64,000 bases of DNA from UBA5109 sp963975155 (GCA_963975155.1 CAXBFG010000004.1:1-64000); one strand, 5' to 3'; positions 1 through 9,203 are shown, numbered from the stretch's first letter. The notes: a model not told the origin generated them from the sequence alone. Program-made: numbers and translations.

Positions 1-120
1 CAGCCGAGCCTGTACAAGGATGTACGCTTTTTGGCGTGTCGACGAAAGGATAGCCTCTCATCATGACTGAATACAAACACAAAGTTTTCAAACTAAAACA
101 CTGGCTAATAAATTGCTTGC

Positions 121-837
121 TTAAGATATTGCAGGAAGAGCCCAGTTAATGACCTGTTTGCCTTGTTGAGCCAAATAGGTATTAGTTTGAGAGAAATGTT
201 TATTACCTAAAAATCCGCGATAGGCAGACAATGGAGATGGATGTGCCGACTGCAGAACCAGATGCCTGTTTTGATCAATGACCTGCCCTTTTTTCTGCGC
301 ATAGGAACCCCAGAGTAAAAAAACCAGTCCCTGTTTTTTAGCATTTAAAATAGCGATGACCTTATCCGTAAACTGTTCCCAACCCTTGCTCTGATGAGAA
401 GCTGCATGGGCTTTTTCGACTGTGAGCACGGAGTTTAGCAAGAGCACTCCCTGCTCAGCCCAGTGCGAAAGACAACCATGCCTGGCTGGTACGATTCCTA
501 AATCAGACTGTAGTTCCTTGTAAATATTCAGCAATGATGGCGGTATCGCAACACCAGGCCTTACTGAAAAACAAAGTCCGTGAGCCTGTCCGGGTCCGTG
601 ATAGGGATCCTGCCCGATTATGACTACTTTTACCTGCTCCAGCGGTGTCGAATTCAGAGCGTTAAATATGAGTTTTCCTGGCGGATAGATAACTTTATGC
701 GCGGCTTTTTCATGCTGCAAAAAAGCTTTTAGTTTTTGCATATAGTCTTGCTCAAATTCACCGGCTAATTCTGCAAGCCAGGAAGCTTCCATCTGAATAT
801 TTGTTGAGCTTCCCTGCCCGGTAAAGTGTTCAGACAT
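121..837 (-). CDS. ung: Uracil-DNA glycosylase (family 1)
   Basis: Removes uracil from DNA to start base excision repair in the cytoplasm. The catalytic water-activating motif GQDPYHG and the C-terminal HPSPLSAYRG loop that inserts into the DNA are both present, and the 238-residue length is normal. The reading frame is open for 11 codons further upstream, but those lie inside lysS. The ATG at 837 (MSEHFTGQ) leaves a natural 8-bp overlap with the lysS stop, so I chose it. Probably co-transcribed with lysS. Confidence 0.96.
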   Translation of the reverse strand: MSEHFTGQGSSTNIQMEASWLAELAGEFEQDYMQKLKAFLQHEKAAHKVIYPPGKLIFNALNSTPLEQVKVVIIGQDPYHGPGQAHGLCFSVRPGVAIPPSLLNIYKELQSDLGIVPARHGCLSHWAEQGVLLLNSVLTVEKAHAASHQSKGWEQFTDKVIAILNAKKQGLVFLLWGSYAQKKGQVIDQNRHLVLQSAHPSPLSAYRGFLGNKHFSQTNTYLAQQGKQVINWALPAIS

Positions 838-2329
838 GTTGTGGGCGCATGTGCGGAAAAAACAAAACATCGCGAATAGACGGCGAATCCGTATAGAGCA
901 TCACCAGCCGGTCAATACCAATACCTTCACCTGCGGTGGGTGGCATGCCATATTCCAGTGCCGTAATATAATCGCTGTCGTAATGCATCGCTTCATGATC
1001 TCCGCTATCTTTTTCGGCAACCTGAGCGTGAAAGCGCTCAGCCTGATCTTCCGGATCATTTAATTCCGAAAAGCCATTGGCAATTTCCCTACCTGCAATA
1101 AATAATTCAAAACGATCCGTGATGTCGGGATTTTGATCATTGCGTCTTGCCAGTGGAGATACTTCAGTCGGATATTCAGTCACAAATGTCGGTTGCAGTA
1201 ACAGATGCTCAACTTTCTCTTCGAAAATCTCCATCTGTATTTTACCGACTCCCCAGGAATCCTTAACCTGAATACCAAAACTAAGAGCCAGCTCAGTGAG
1301 GCTCGCGATGTCTGCCACCTGCTTCTGAGAAATGCCTTCAACATATTGCAGAATCGCTTCGGTGACTGACATACGTGCAAAGGGTTTGGAAAAATCCAGC
1401 GCAATATCCTGATAATTGATAATGGCTTGCCCCATAACGTCTTCGGCAATCTGTCGCAACATACTTTCTGTTAAATCCATCAGATGTTTATAATCGGTAT
1501 AAGCCTGATAAAATTCCAGCATGGTAAATTCAGGGTTATGTCTGGTCGACAATCCTTCATTACGGAAATTACGATTGATTTCATAGACTCGTTCAAAGCC
1601 TCCTACCACTAACCTTTTCAGATACAACTCTGGCGCAATACGCAAATACATATCCTGATCCAGCGCATTATGATGCGTAATAAAAGGTCGGGCTGCTGCT
1701 CCACCTGGAATCATTTGCAGCATTGGCGTTTCGACTTCCATAAAATTTTCAGCGTTCATAAAACGTCTGATGGCATCGATAATTTTAGAACGAATCACGA
1801 AGGTTTCCCTGACTTCTTCATTGGCAATCAAATCAACATAACGTTGCCGATAACGCACTTCTGTATCCGTCAAACCTTTATGTTTGTCAGGCAGAGGTCG
1901 TAATGATTTCGTCAACAATCGAATTTCACTAACCCTTACTGATAATTCATCTTTTCCAGTTTTAAAAACTTCTCCGCTGGCCGCGACGATATCGCCCAGA
2001 TCCCAGCTTTTTATTTCAGCATTTAATTTCTCATCATAACTTTTAAAATTCAGATACAGTTGAATTTGCCCGCTGCCATCCAGCAAGACAATGAAAGGGC
2101 CTCGCATGCGGATTACCCGACCGACGACACTAACGATACGTTTTTGCCCTTCAATTTCTTCCTTGCTTTGTGTATCAAATTCATCATGCAATTGTTTTGC
2201 AAATGCAGTACGCCTGAAATCATTCGGAAAGGCATTGCCCTGCTCTCGAATTGCCTGTAGTTTTTCCCGCCGCTGCGCAATCAGTTTATTTTCATCAGCA
2301 GCGTTATTGCTTGTTTCGTTATCATTCAT
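830..2329 (-). CDS. lysS: Lysyl-tRNA synthetase, class II
   Basis: Charges tRNA-Lys with lysine. At 499 residues it has the class II layout: an N-terminal OB-fold anticodon-binding domain (about residues 55-170), then the catalytic core with motif 2 (FRNEGLSTRHNPEFTMLE) and motif 3 (GIGIDRLVML) near the C terminus. It follows prfB with a 32-base gap. The prfB-lysS order is a standard gammaproteobacterial arrangement, and ung follows with an 8-bp overlap, so the three probably form one transcript. Confidence 0.97.
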   Translation of the reverse strand: MNDNETSNNAADENKLIAQRREKLQAIREQGNAFPNDFRRTAFAKQLHDEFDTQSKEEIEGQKRIVSVVGRVIRMRGPFIVLLDGSGQIQLYLNFKSYDEKLNAEIKSWDLGDIVAASGEVFKTGKDELSVRVSEIRLLTKSLRPLPDKHKGLTDTEVRYRQRYVDLIANEEVRETFVIRSKIIDAIRRFMNAENFMEVETPMLQMIPGGAAARPFITHHNALDQDMYLRIAPELYLKRLVVGGFERVYEINRNFRNEGLSTRHNPEFTMLEFYQAYTDYKHLMDLTESMLRQIAEDVMGQAIINYQDIALDFSKPFARMSVTEAILQYVEGISQKQVADIASLTELALSFGIQVKDSWGVGKIQMEIFEEKVEHLLLQPTFVTEYPTEVSPLARRNDQNPDITDRFELFIAGREIANGFSELNDPEDQAERFHAQVAEKDSGDHEAMHYDSDYITALEYGMPPTAGEGIGIDRLVMLYTDSPSIRDVLFFPHMRPQHV

Positions 2330-2361
2330 GTTTAAGTCTCAGTGCTTTTATTGGTGACGCC

Positions 2362-3460
2362 TTAAAGGCCCATTTTCAGGCTGGCTTCCATAAACTGATC
2401 CAGATCTCCATCCAGGACAGCTCCAGTATTCGATGTTTCAACATTGGTTCGTAAATCCTTGATTCTCGAGGCATCCAGCACATAGGAACGAATCTGACTA
2501 CCCCAACCGATATCGGCCTTATTGTCTTCCTCTACTTGCAGATTTTCGCGTTTTTTCAACATTTCCATTTCATACAATTTTGCTTTCAATTGTTTGATGG
2601 CTGTATCTTTATTCTTGTGTTGCGAACGCTGGTTCTGACATTGCACAACGATACCCGTAGGCTCATGCGTTAAACGTACCGCAGAATCTGTAGTATTAAC
2701 ATGCTGGCCACCTGCACCACTGGAACGATAGGTATCAACCCTGACCTGACTCATGTCCAGATCAATGTCGATATCATCATCAATCTCAGGAGATACAAAC
2801 ACAGAAGCAAAAGATGTATGTCTGCGATTACCCGAATCAAAGGGCGATTTTCTGACCAGGCGATGGACTCCCGTTTCGGTGCGCAACCAGCCAAAGGCAA
2901 AGTCCCCTTTAAAATATAAGGTCGCTCCTTTTATGCCGGCACCTTCTCCGGGGGTTGATTCAACCAGTTCTGCATCAAAGCCTTTTTGTTCTCCCCAACG
3001 CAGGTACATGCGTAACAGCATTTCGGCCCAGTCCTGGGCTTCGGTGCCACCCGAACCTGCCTGAATATCCAGATAGGCGTTATTGGCATCCATCTCACCT
3101 GAGAACATCCGGCGCTTTTCCAGGTCTTCCAGCGTTTGTTCGGCCTTGTCTAAATCCAGTAGTGCTTCACTTAACAGTTCTTGGTCGTTTTCTTCTTTCG
3201 CCAGTTCGATGATGGCTTCCACATCAGCGTAAGCCTGTTCGAGCTGAACAATGGTATGAACTACATTCTCCAGACTGGCGCGTTCCTTTCCAAGCGCCTG
3301 CGCATACTCAGGTTTATCCCAGACCGCAGATTCACTTAATTCCAGCTCGACTTCCGTCAGTCTTTCCTGCTTTTGCTCGAAGTCAAAGGTACCCCCTGAG
3401 AACTTTTACGCTCTCCAGACTATCTCTGATTTGCTGTAACAAACTATTTACTTCAAGCAT
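2362..3460 (-). CDS. prfB: Peptide chain release factor 2, with programmed +1 frameshift
   Basis: Terminates translation at UGA and UAA. The gene starts with ATG at 3460. After 25 codons (ending LRGYL) the zero frame reads CTT then TGA at 3385-3383. The next base is C, and a +1 shift gives Asp-Phe and continues to the stop at 2362. The shift site has the known stimulators: an internal Shine-Dalgarno-like AGGGGG at 3397-3392 and the CTT-TGA-C slip. The joined product is 365 residues, as in E. coli. The GGQ catalytic tripeptide and the SPF-type recognition motif (RKSPFDSG) are present. An open-frame call alone would start wrongly at 3222. Confidence 0.96.
3382..3397 (-). promoter_or_regulatory. 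prfB programmed +1 frameshift site
   Basis: On the minus strand this reads AGGGGG TAC CTT TGA C: a Shine-Dalgarno-like hexamer three bases before the CTT slip codon, then the in-frame UGA as codon 26. This is the established autoregulatory recoding site of RF2. When RF2 is scarce the ribosome pauses at UGA and shifts by +1 to make more RF2. Confidence 0.95.
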
Positions 3461-3490
3461 TATTCTATGTCCCTAAAAAAACCGCGTATT

Positions 3491-3976
3491 CTAGCGCTTC
3501 TGCTGATCTTCTGCCCACTTTTCAGTAGCCTTAACATCGGATTGCTTTGCTTCAACCCAATGTTCACCATCGGCTGTCCTGCTTTTTTTCCAGAACGGAG
3601 CACTGGTTTTAAGAAAATCCATAATATAGTTACAAGCTGCAAAAGCAGCTTCACGATGCTGGCTGCTGACTGCAACAAAGACTATCTGATCGGCAGCCTT
3701 TAATTCCCCAATACGATGAATAATCAGCACATCCAGCAAAGGCCAGCGTTGATCAGCCGATGCGGCGATTTCCTCGAGACTCTTTTCAGTCATGCCGGGA
3801 TAATGTTCCAGAAATAGAGCTGAAACTTTCGCATCCCCAATTTCGCTGTCAAGCTCTCGCACCAATCCAGTGAAGGTCGCCAAGGCTCCAATGTCCTTAT
3901 GGCCCTTTCTCAGGGCGAGGCACTCTTCTTCTATATTGAAATCTTCGGACTGAATGGAAACTTTAAGGGAGCGCAC
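3491..3976 (-). CDS. moaE: Molybdopterin synthase catalytic subunit MoaE
   Basis: Large subunit of molybdopterin synthase, which transfers sulfur from MoaD thiocarboxylate to precursor Z (cPMP) to form molybdopterin. The conserved active-site segment KTSAPFWKK followed by DGEHWVEA is visible. The frame extends upstream into moaD. The likely start is the GTG at 3976, one base after the moaD stop and preceded by a GGGGGT ribosome site, giving 161 residues, close to the family norm. It is third in a moaC-moaD-moaE operon. Confidence 0.93.
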   Translation of the reverse strand: MRSLKVSIQSEDFNIEEECLALRKGHKDIGALATFTGLVRELDSEIGDAKVSALFLEHYPGMTEKSLEEIAASADQRWPLLDVLIIHRIGELKAADQIVFVAVSSQHREAAFAACNYIMDFLKTSAPFWKKSRTADGEHWVEAKQSDVKATEKWAEDQQKR

Positions 3977-3977
3977 T

Positions 3978-4232
3978 CTAACCCCCTGTAACGGGTGGAA
4001 AAAAGGCAATTTCATCGCCATCTTTGATTTCGGCACTATAGTTGGCAACAGACTGATTAACGGCAACCAGAACAGAGGCCTTACTCAGGACTTCAGCCCA
4101 GGCGGCTCCATGTCGCTCGACCAAATAATCAACCAATGCCGATACTGTTGTCACGTGAAGTGGCAGCTCCAGCTGTTCTGCGGACAAGGCCAGTTTTTCA
4201 CGGATGCTGGCAAAATAATGGACGCTTACCAT
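3978..4232 (-). CDS. moaD: Molybdopterin synthase sulfur carrier subunit MoaD
   Basis: Small ubiquitin-fold protein of 84 residues that carries sulfur as a C-terminal thiocarboxylate to MoaE. The diagnostic C terminus, PPVTGG with the terminal Gly-Gly, is present, preceded by the usual DEIAFFPP segment. It lies three bases after moaC and one base before the moaE GTG start, so translation is probably coupled. Confidence 0.95.
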   Translation of the reverse strand: MVSVHYFASIREKLALSAEQLELPLHVTTVSALVDYLVERHGAAWAEVLSKASVLVAVNQSVANYSAEIKDGDEIAFFPPVTGG

Positions 4233-4235
4233 TGC

Positions 4236-4712
4236 TTAAAGCCTGTTCCAGGTGCCGGATTTACCACCCGCTTTTTCGACTAGCTGCAGCTGTGAAATAG
4301 TCATGCCACGGTCGACTGCCTTACACATATCATAAACCGTTAAAGCCGCAATTGAAGCTGCAGTCAGGGCCTCCATCTCAACACCGGTTTGCCCGGCCAG
4401 TTTGCAGGTCGCTGTGATTATTACTTGCGATTTAAGTTCGTCAGCTTCCAGCTCTACATTAACCGAACTCAGCATCAGCGGATGACAAAGCGGGATCAGT
4501 TCTGAACATTTTTTTGCCGCTTGTATACCTGCAATACGAGCCACAGCAAAGACATCGCCTTTTTTATGCTTGCCTGTACTTATCATGGCCAGCGTTTCCG
4601 GCTGCATGCTGATGACGGCTTCAGCCCTGGCAATGCGCTGGGTGATTTGCTTGTCACCAACATCCACCATCTGTGCCTGACCTTTGGAATCAAGATGTGT
4701 CAATTCACTCAT
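4236..4712 (-). CDS. moaC: Cyclic pyranopterin monophosphate synthase MoaC
   Basis: Works with MoaA to convert GTP to cyclic pyranopterin monophosphate, the first step of molybdenum cofactor synthesis. The 158-residue protein has the family motifs GDVFAVARIAGI, the LIPLCHPL active-site loop and the closing KAGGKSG. First gene of moaCDE and divergent from nudJ. No moaA or moaB lies in this window. Confidence 0.95.
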   Translation of the reverse strand: MSELTHLDSKGQAQMVDVGDKQITQRIARAEAVISMQPETLAMISTGKHKKGDVFAVARIAGIQAAKKCSELIPLCHPLMLSSVNVELEADELKSQVIITATCKLAGQTGVEMEALTAASIAALTVYDMCKAVDRGMTISQLQLVEKAGGKSGTWNRL

Positions 4713-4799
4713 TTTTGCCTATGATTCAAGAAAAAGAAGGGATTATCGCATTAGTTTGCCGTTTATGTAGCCCCTGTTTTCGGGTAGCATGCCTCGCTT

Positions 4800-5246
4800 A
4801 TGTCCTGGTATCCACACACAACAGTTGCCACCATTGTAGAACAGAATGGCCTGTTTCTCATGGTTGAAGAAAAAGATCAGGGACAAACTGTTTTTAACCA
4901 GCCAGCCGGTCACCTCGATGAGGGTGAAAGCCTGCAGGCTGCAGCCATCCGCGAGACTATCGAAGAAACAGCCTGGGAAGTTGAACTTGAGTCTTTTCTC
5001 GGCACCTATCAATACCTTGCCCCTAACAATGGCTGCACCTATATCCGGCATTGTTTTATTGCCTTACCGCTTAGGCATCATGCCGGCAGGATGCTGGACC
5101 AGGATATCACCGCTGCACACTGGCTAAGCCCAGCAACCATATTGGCCCCTGATTTCAAGGCCAGAAGTCCCATCGTGCAAAAAGTCTTACTGGATTATCT
5201 TGCCGGACAGCGCTGGCCACTTTCTGTGCTTTACCATCATGAATAA
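4800..5246 (+). CDS. nudJ: Nudix hydrolase, NudJ-type phosphatase
   Basis: A 148-residue Nudix protein. The Nudix box runs from GHLDEGE through REtIEEtA (about residues 37-59), with all metal-binding glutamates kept. The E. coli homologue hydrolyses nucleoside di- and triphosphates and the thiamine precursor HMP-PP. The function here is inferred from sequence and from position: nudJ precedes mnmA and hflD in E. coli as it does here. The last 8 bases overlap the mnmA start. Confidence 0.88.
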   Translation: MSWYPHTTVATIVEQNGLFLMVEEKDQGQTVFNQPAGHLDEGESLQAAAIRETIEETAWEVELESFLGTYQYLAPNNGCTYIRHCFIALPLRHHAGRMLDQDITAAHWLSPATILAPDFKARSPIVQKVLLDYLAGQRWPLSVLYHHE

Positions 5247-6339
5247 CTCGACTACCAAAGTTATCGTAGGCATGTCCGGTGGCGTGGATTCTTCGGTTGC
5301 CGCCCTCCTCCTGCAAGAACAGGGATATCAGGTCGAAGGCCTGTTTATGAAAAACTGGGAAGAAGATGACGGTACAGAATATTGTACTGCCAAGGAAGAT
5401 CTTGCCGATGCAGAAGCAGTCTGCCAGAAACTCGGCATCCAGCTACACAGTGCAAATTTTGCAGCTGAATACTGGGATAATGTTTTCGAACACTTCCTGC
5501 AGGAATATAAGGCCGGACGCACTCCCAACCCTGATGTGCTGTGTAACCGGGAGATAAAATTTAAAGCCTTTCTTGATTACGCCAAAGAACTCGGTGCTGA
5601 TCTTATCGCGACCGGACACTATGTCCGTAAACAGTCAGGTACAGATCCAGAACCCACGCGTTTATTAAAAGGGCTCGACAAGAACAAGGACCAGAGCTAT
5701 TTCCTCTGCGCGGTTAAAGAAGAGCAACTGGCACAAACGCTGTTTCCGGTTGGCGAACTGGAAAAGTCCGAGGTCCGTGCAATCGCCGAAAAACACCACT
5801 TAGTCACGCATGATAAAAAAGACAGCACCGGAATCTGCTTTATCGGTGAACGTCGCTTCAAGGATTTCCTGGAAAGCTATATTCCCGCTCAGCCGGGCGA
5901 TATTGAAGATCCACAAGGCAATATAATGGGCCAGCATAACGGTTTGATGTATCACACACTGGGACAGCGACAAGGCCTGGGAATTGGTGGCGTCAAGGGT
6001 CAGCAAGAAGCTCCCTGGTACGTTGCGGCCAAGGATCTGCAACGCAATGTGCTGATTGTCGTGCAAGGCAATGAACATCCACTGTTATACAGCAATCAAC
6101 TCAGCACAACAGATTTCAGCTGGATCAATCATGCCGAACCTGAGTTGCCCCTTACTTGTATGGCCAAGGTCCGCTATCGTCAGGCCGATCAGGCATGTAC
6201 TGTCTACAGGGAAGGAACTGCATTGCGCGTGGTCTTTGACAAGCCACAACGTAGTGTGACACCCGGGCAGTATGTTGTTTTTTACCAAAATAATATCTGT
6301 CTTGGCGGAGGCGTGATTGCCTCTGCTCTTATGGTTTAA
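5239..6339 (+). CDS. mnmA: tRNA-specific 2-thiouridylase MnmA
   Basis: Adds the 2-thio group to U34 of tRNA-Lys, tRNA-Glu and tRNA-Gln, taking sulfur from the Tus relay. The PP-loop motif SGGVDSS lies at the N terminus, and the two catalytic cysteines sit in PNPDVLCNR and STGICFIGE. The open frame extends 13 codons upstream into nudJ. The ATG at 5239 gives MNNSTTKVIVGMSGG and 366 residues, matching the family, so I chose it. Confidence 0.96.
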   Translation: MNNSTTKVIVGMSGGVDSSVAALLLQEQGYQVEGLFMKNWEEDDGTEYCTAKEDLADAEAVCQKLGIQLHSANFAAEYWDNVFEHFLQEYKAGRTPNPDVLCNREIKFKAFLDYAKELGADLIATGHYVRKQSGTDPEPTRLLKGLDKNKDQSYFLCAVKEEQLAQTLFPVGELEKSEVRAIAEKHHLVTHDKKDSTGICFIGERRFKDFLESYIPAQPGDIEDPQGNIMGQHNGLMYHTLGQRQGLGIGGVKGQQEAPWYVAAKDLQRNVLIVVQGNEHPLLYSNQLSTTDFSWINHAEPELPLTCMAKVRYRQADQACTVYREGTALRVVFDKPQRSVTPGQYVVFYQNNICLGGGVIASALMV

Positions 6340-6346
6340 TACCGCA

Positions 6347-6985
6347 GTGGAAAAGCATACTCAACAAACACTAGCACTTGCCGGCATAGCCCAGGCTGCC
6401 TTTCTGGTCGATCAACTGGCCCAGCACGGCCTCGCCGCCCAGGATAAATTAAGCACCTCGCTGGGAAGTCTGTTTATCACCAAGCCTGCTACAACCATTG
6501 AAGTTTACGGTTCTGTTAACAAAGTGAGAATGGGGCTACAGGTGCTCGAGGAAATTTTCATCAGCAAGGAGAATTCCTTAAAAAGCCCTGAACTCATGCG
6601 TTACCTTATTGGCCTTGTTTATCTGGAAGCCAGACTCAGCAAGCAAAGCGGCATGCTGGAAAAAATCGCAGAAGCACTGGAAATCTCGGAACAGGACAGC
6701 AAAAGGGCCAGTATGGCACTTGCTGACAATCCCATCATTATTGAACAGCTGGCGCGTCTCTATCAGCAAACCATTAGTACACTTTCCTATCGAATACAGG
6801 TGAGTGGTAAACCGCAGTATTTAAAAAATACGGCAATTGCCAATACCATCCGCGCAGTTTTACTTGCAGGCATAAGGTCAGCCGTACTTTGGCATCAGTT
6901 AGGAGGGAGACGCTGGCATTTTTTAATCCGGCGTCGGCAGATTTCCAGAGATATACAGGCACTGCTGAAGAAAGCTACGGCCTGA
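6347..6985 (+). CDS. hflD: High-frequency lysogenization protein HflD homologue
   Basis: Peripheral membrane protein family of about 210 residues. In E. coli it binds phage lambda CII; its cellular role is unclear. The N-terminal segment TLALAGIAQAAFLVDQLA is typical. The start is probably the GTG at 6347, seven bases after the mnmA stop, giving 212 residues; a TTG at 6317 inside mnmA is the alternative. In E. coli hflD lies between mnmA and purB. Here purB is displaced by 2.3 kb. Confidence 0.88.
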   Translation: MEKHTQQTLALAGIAQAAFLVDQLAQHGLAAQDKLSTSLGSLFITKPATTIEVYGSVNKVRMGLQVLEEIFISKENSLKSPELMRYLIGLVYLEARLSKQSGMLEKIAEALEISEQDSKRASMALADNPIIIEQLARLYQQTISTLSYRIQVSGKPQYLKNTAIANTIRAVLLAGIRSAVLWHQLGGRRWHFLIRRRQISRDIQALLKKATA

Positions 6986-7093
6986 AACGTTTATATATTG
7001 GCAATCGTCTCTGCAAGCCAGAGAACGTAGACATTTCAGCCAATCGCGTTTATTATCGACGCTTCATTTCTAGAACTCGAAGGGGATAGTCGA

Positions 7094-8386
7094 ATGCAGC
7101 AAAATAATAATAATTGGAATACCGATTACGAGTGGAAAGTAGTTCTGCTACTGGCACTTGCCTTCGGTTTTGTGGGTATGGACCGTTTTGTAATTGGTTC
7201 ACTTTGGAACACTATTTCTGCCGATTTGGGCCTGGATCCAGGAGCCATTGGTAACCTAGCCGGCCTAACGGCTGTTGCCTGGGGTGTGTTTGCCATTATT
7301 TTTGGACGTCTGGCAGACAGATGGGGACACAGAAAAATTATTTTATCCTCAGTCGTCCTGTTCTCACTAATGGGTGGGGTAACTGGCCTGGCTACCGGCA
7401 TGACTTTTTTCATTCTTATCCGTACTTTACTGGGTGTTACTGAAGGAGCCTATACACCGACTTCATTTACCGCAGTGGCTGTTGCTTCAAAACCAAGCCG
7501 TCGTGGACTGAATCAGGGTTTTCAACAATGTGGCGTATCCCTGCTAGGTCTTGCTTTGGCCCCTATTATCGCCACCCAGTTGCTAAATGCCGGTTTTAGC
7601 TGGCGTATGGTTTTTATCCTGATCGCTGCACCGGGTTTCATCTTTGCGGCCTTGTTGTGGAAAGTTCTGAAAGAGCCTAAAGATACACAGGGTGCTGAAG
7701 CACTCGGCGTTGTTCAGGAAAGTCACGCACTCAGTTTCGGTGAATTACTGGTAAGTTATGCTGGCCCTTTGAAAAGTTACAATATTGTAGTTGCCACAAT
7801 CGCTTTGCTGGGCGCCATGTGCGGTCTGTTTACGCTGGCTGCATTTATGCCAGTATATCTGGAAAACGTTGTTGGCTTGGGTCTGGCTGAAATGGGTATC
7901 GTTACCTCAGCTGTTGGTTTCGGCGGTTTCTTCGGACAGTTTGGCTGGCCTGGTCTCTCCGATAAAATAGGCCGTAAACCTGTTTGTATTATCGGTTTTG
8001 CTGCTGCAGCTATTTGTCTGTACTGGTTCCTGCAGATTGAAGGCGGCGTTGGGGCACTTTTTGTTCCATTGTTCCTTTCCTCATTTTTCTGCTTCGGTAA
8101 TATCGCACTGATTACCGGTCCAATTGCAACAGAATCAGCGCCTGTAGGTATGGTTGCCGGTTCAATTGGTGTTGTGGTTGGTATTGGGGAGATCTTCGGT
8201 GGCGGACTGGGTCCTATCGTTGGTTCCTTTGTTGTTCCTAACATGGGTTTAAGCGGACCGCTTTATGTTGCCTTGTACGGCATGATCCTTGGTCTTGTTC
8301 TTTCATTATTCCTGAAAGAAACAGCTCCCGTTAAGTTTGTTTCCACAGCTACTCCGGCTATTGATGAAAGTGGCCCTGTTGCTTAA
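7094..8386 (+). CDS. Major facilitator superfamily transporter, substrate unknown
   Basis: A 430-residue inner-membrane protein with about 12 hydrophobic segments. The MFS signature is clear: an Asp-Arg pair in the first helix (GMDRFVIG) and the loop 2-3 motif GRLADRWGHRK, repeated in half two as GLSDKIGRKP. The overall look resembles the anion:cation symporter or related sugar-acid families, but I cannot assign a substrate. It has its own ribosome site (AAGGGGA), 108 bases of leader and a strong terminator, so it is probably a one-gene transcript. It splits the usual hflD-purB neighbourhood. Confidence 0.88.
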   Translation: MQQNNNNWNTDYEWKVVLLLALAFGFVGMDRFVIGSLWNTISADLGLDPGAIGNLAGLTAVAWGVFAIIFGRLADRWGHRKIILSSVVLFSLMGGVTGLATGMTFFILIRTLLGVTEGAYTPTSFTAVAVASKPSRRGLNQGFQQCGVSLLGLALAPIIATQLLNAGFSWRMVFILIAAPGFIFAALLWKVLKEPKDTQGAEALGVVQESHALSFGELLVSYAGPLKSYNIVVATIALLGAMCGLFTLAAFMPVYLENVVGLGLAEMGIVTSAVGFGGFFGQFGWPGLSDKIGRKPVCIIGFAAAAICLYWFLQIEGGVGALFVPLFLSSFFCFGNIALITGPIATESAPVGMVAGSIGVVVGIGEIFGGGLGPIVGSFVVPNMGLSGPLYVALYGMILGLVLSLFLKETAPVKFVSTATPAIDESGPVA

Positions 8387-8406
8387 AAAGTAGTACTTCA
8401 ATAAAA

Positions 8407-8440
8407 AAAGGGCAGCTTAAGTTAAGCTGCCCTTTTTTTT
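8407..8440. terminator. Rho-independent terminator, probably bidirectional
   Basis: A GGGCAGCTTAA stem pairs with TTAAGCTGCCC, flanked by an A-run on the left and nine Ts on the right. On the plus strand it ends the MFS gene. On the minus strand the A-run becomes a U-tract, so it can also end the vapBC transcript coming from the right. Confidence 0.9.
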
Positions 8441-8513
8441 TGCATCAATATTTTCCTGCTTATTTTTTAACTCAACACAGCCAGCCTTCTCAGGGTCAAC
8501 CGGATAGCTATGA

Positions 8514-8936
8514 CTAATCCGGAATATCTTCATCCAACTGCAGTAACTTTACACCTTCCATATCAGCAAAACTCTTCCTGTTTAAACTTAGCAGCCGCGC
8601 ATCCAGACACAGAGCATGTGCGGCGAGCATGGCATTATTCATATTTGTCACAGTGCCTTTTGCCAGTGCCTGCATCTGAATTTCTGTATATCGATCCACT
8701 GCATTTTCGTCCCAGGGGACAATTGCATCCAGTCGTTCACAGAAGGCTTTAACCAGCTTCATATGCTTTTTCCTGTTTGCAGTCTGTAAGGCCCCCGCCA
8801 CCAGTTCAGCGTATGTTATGGCTGATAACATGATCTCATCACCACGCGCTGTCCAGCTTTCCAGCACATTTAGCATGATCTCATCTTGTGTGAGGATAAT
8901 ATGACGGCAAATATCCGGACTGAGTAAAATTAGCAT
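8514..8936 (-). CDS. PIN-domain protein, VapC toxin-like, probably catalytically degenerate
   Basis: A 140-residue PIN-fold protein paired with an upstream VapB-type antitoxin. VapC toxins are Mg-dependent RNases that cut initiator tRNA or rRNA. The fold is recognisable from AITYAELVAGA (the conserved Glu44) and MLAAHALCLDARLLSLN. The usual N-terminal LLDTN is LLSPD here (Asp to Ser6), and the Asp before the LIAAHA helix is Asn101. Two of the four acidic ligands are therefore lost, and nuclease activity is doubtful. It may be a decaying toxin or one retained for binding. Confidence 0.78.
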   Translation of the reverse strand: MLILLSPDICRHIILTQDEIMLNVLESWTARGDEIMLSAITYAELVAGALQTANRKKHMKLVKAFCERLDAIVPWDENAVDRYTEIQMQALAKGTVTNMNNAMLAAHALCLDARLLSLNRKSFADMEGVKLLQLDEDIPD

Positions 8937-8952
8937 CTGAATCGGCCTGGGT

Positions 8953-9171
8953 TTAAGAGGATTTGATTAATCGCGGGCGGACACGCATAAAATCCTCGTC
9001 GGCAGTTTCCTGTTCCTGGTATGAACTCCAGGTACTGCGAACAGGACTTAAAATCAATGAATTCCCCTGCTTGACGATGTTGACTGCATCGACACCTTTA
9101 AACTCCAGTTCCTTGGGAATCCGCACAGCCTGATTGCGGCCATTGGTAAAGATCTTGGCAGTCGTTGACAT
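8953..9171 (-). CDS. vapB: VapB-type antitoxin (AbrB/SpoVT swapped-hairpin)
   Basis: A 72-residue protein starting STTAKIFTNGRNQAVRIPKE, the classic VapB N-terminal DNA-binding swapped hairpin, followed by GNSLILSPVRSTW. The C-terminal tail is the expected toxin-binding part. Antitoxins of this type neutralise VapC and repress their own operon. It lies 16 bases before the PIN gene on the same strand, with a strong promoter and a palindromic operator candidate upstream. Confidence 0.88.
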   Translation of the reverse strand: MSTTAKIFTNGRNQAVRIPKELEFKGVDAVNIVKQGNSLILSPVRSTWSSYQEQETADEDFMRVRPRLIKSS

Positions 9172-9203
9172 GGGAATATTCCGCTTTTGTTGCTGATCAG
9201 TGC

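Noticed and set aside
63..149. Short plus-strand frame starting MTEYKHKVF at the window edge
   Set aside because: Only 28 codons, no suitable ribosome site, and it runs into the 3' end of ung on the opposite strand.
3460..3678. Minus-strand 72-residue frame ending at the prfB start
   Set aside because: It is out of frame within moaE, and the moaE protein is well conserved in the other frame.
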